Positions 5,206 to 5,594 of a stretch of DNA of 5,594 nt are shown one piece after another. Source of the stretch: Treponema sp. (GTDB taxonomy: Bacteria > Spirochaetota > Spirochaetia > Treponematales > Rectinemataceae). The notes beneath the pieces were generated by a model that searched no databases, had not been told where the DNA came from, and saw nothing but the letters and a program-made list of their open reading frames with translations. The translations under genes were made by a program, and so were the position numbers. How positions within the stretch are numbered: the first letter of the stretch is position 1; the number at the start of each line of letters is the position of its first letter. The stretch covers positions 1 to 5,594 of the forward strand of contig JAFIHQ010000143.1 of the NCBI GenBank assembly GCA_017849315.1, written 5' to 3'.

Positions 5206-5594
5206 TGAACCCTGTAAAAGTAATCGGCATCTGTGGCGGTTCGGGCTCCGGCAAGACAACGATTGTGCGCAAGATTTCTGAAGTGGTCTCGGACTTTGTG
5301 TTCCTGCCGCAAGACAACTACTACAAATCGGCCGAATATGTCTCCAACACCAATATAACCGCCTTCAATTTCGATCATCCTGACGCTTTCGACAATGATC
5401 TGATCGTGGAGCACCTCGAAGCGCTGCGTCGTGGAGAGCCAATCGAGATGCCAACGTACGATTTTGTTCACCATCGGCGAACATCGGAGACGATTCATGT
5501 CAAACCGCAGAAGTTGATAATCTTCGAAGGCATCATGATTTTTACAAACAAAGTAGTCCGCGACCTGATCGACCTTAAGATCTTTGTAGAGACT
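5205..5594 (+). CDS. udk: Uridine kinase, N-terminal 130 residues, cut by window edge
   Basis: Uridine kinase phosphorylates uridine and cytidine to UMP and CMP for pyrimidine salvage in the cytoplasm. The frame is open from the ATG to the window end. Family features appear in order: a beta strand and P-loop VIGICGGSGSGKTT (6-19) with Lys17 and Thr18, then LPQDNYYK, FDHPDAFDNDLIVEHLEALRRGEPIEMPTYDFVHHRR, and the second core strand LIIFEGIMIF. The DNYYK, DHPDAFD and P-x-YDF motifs are typical of uridine kinase and set it apart from phosphoribulokinase and pantothenate kinase. Bacterial Udk is about 205-215 residues, so roughly 80 are missing. The ribosome binding site is weak (AGG at 5194-5196, 8-nt spacer). 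It follows the nitroreductase gene after 71 nt. Confidence 0.93.
   Translation, partial: MNPVKVIGICGGSGSGKTTIVRKISEVVSDFVFLPQDNYYKSAEYVSNTNITAFNFDHPDAFDNDLIVEHLEALRRGEPIEMPTYDFVHHRRTSETIHVKPQKLIIFEGIMIFTNKVVRDLIDLKIFVET

Overview
The window looks like a compact stretch of ordinary chromosome from an anaerobic or fermentative bacterium with mid-range GC. A spirochaete (Treponema-like) is my best guess. It rests on the general look of SecD, with a long segment between TM1 and the conserved core, and on the yajC-secD-secF order. This is inference without a database search, and other phyla remain possible. I see no mobile elements, CRISPR arrays, tRNAs or rRNAs.

Left half, minus strand, read right to left: carbamate kinase (arcC, 3371 to 2430), YajC (2333 to 1908), SecD (1761 to 31), then the first ten codons of SecF (30 to 1, running off the window). 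YajC, SecD and SecF form the accessory complex of the SecYEG translocon. It uses the proton motive force to help move proteins through and out of the inner membrane. The secD stop and the secF start touch with no gap. arcC makes ATP from carbamoyl phosphate and is an unexpected upstream neighbour for export genes; a weak promoter candidate in front of yajC suggests the two may be transcribed separately.

Centre: a 232-bp divergent intergenic region (3372-3603) separates arcC from ispH. It carries several short dyads and one strong -10-like hexamer, and probably holds promoters for both directions.

Right half, plus strand: ispH (3604-4491, last step of the MEP isoprenoid pathway), a small FMN nitroreductase-family protein (4561-5133), and the first 130 residues of a uridine kinase (udk, 5205 to the window end). 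Spacers of 69 and 71 nt fit either a loose operon or separate units. The ispH-nitroreductase spacer contains a 13-bp tandem repeat, and the udk start codon lies at the foot of a possible hairpin.

I found no convincing undescribed system. The most useful leads are the candidate leaderless ispH start, the GC break inside ispH, the possible hairpin at the udk start, the dyads in the divergent region and the SecD insert.
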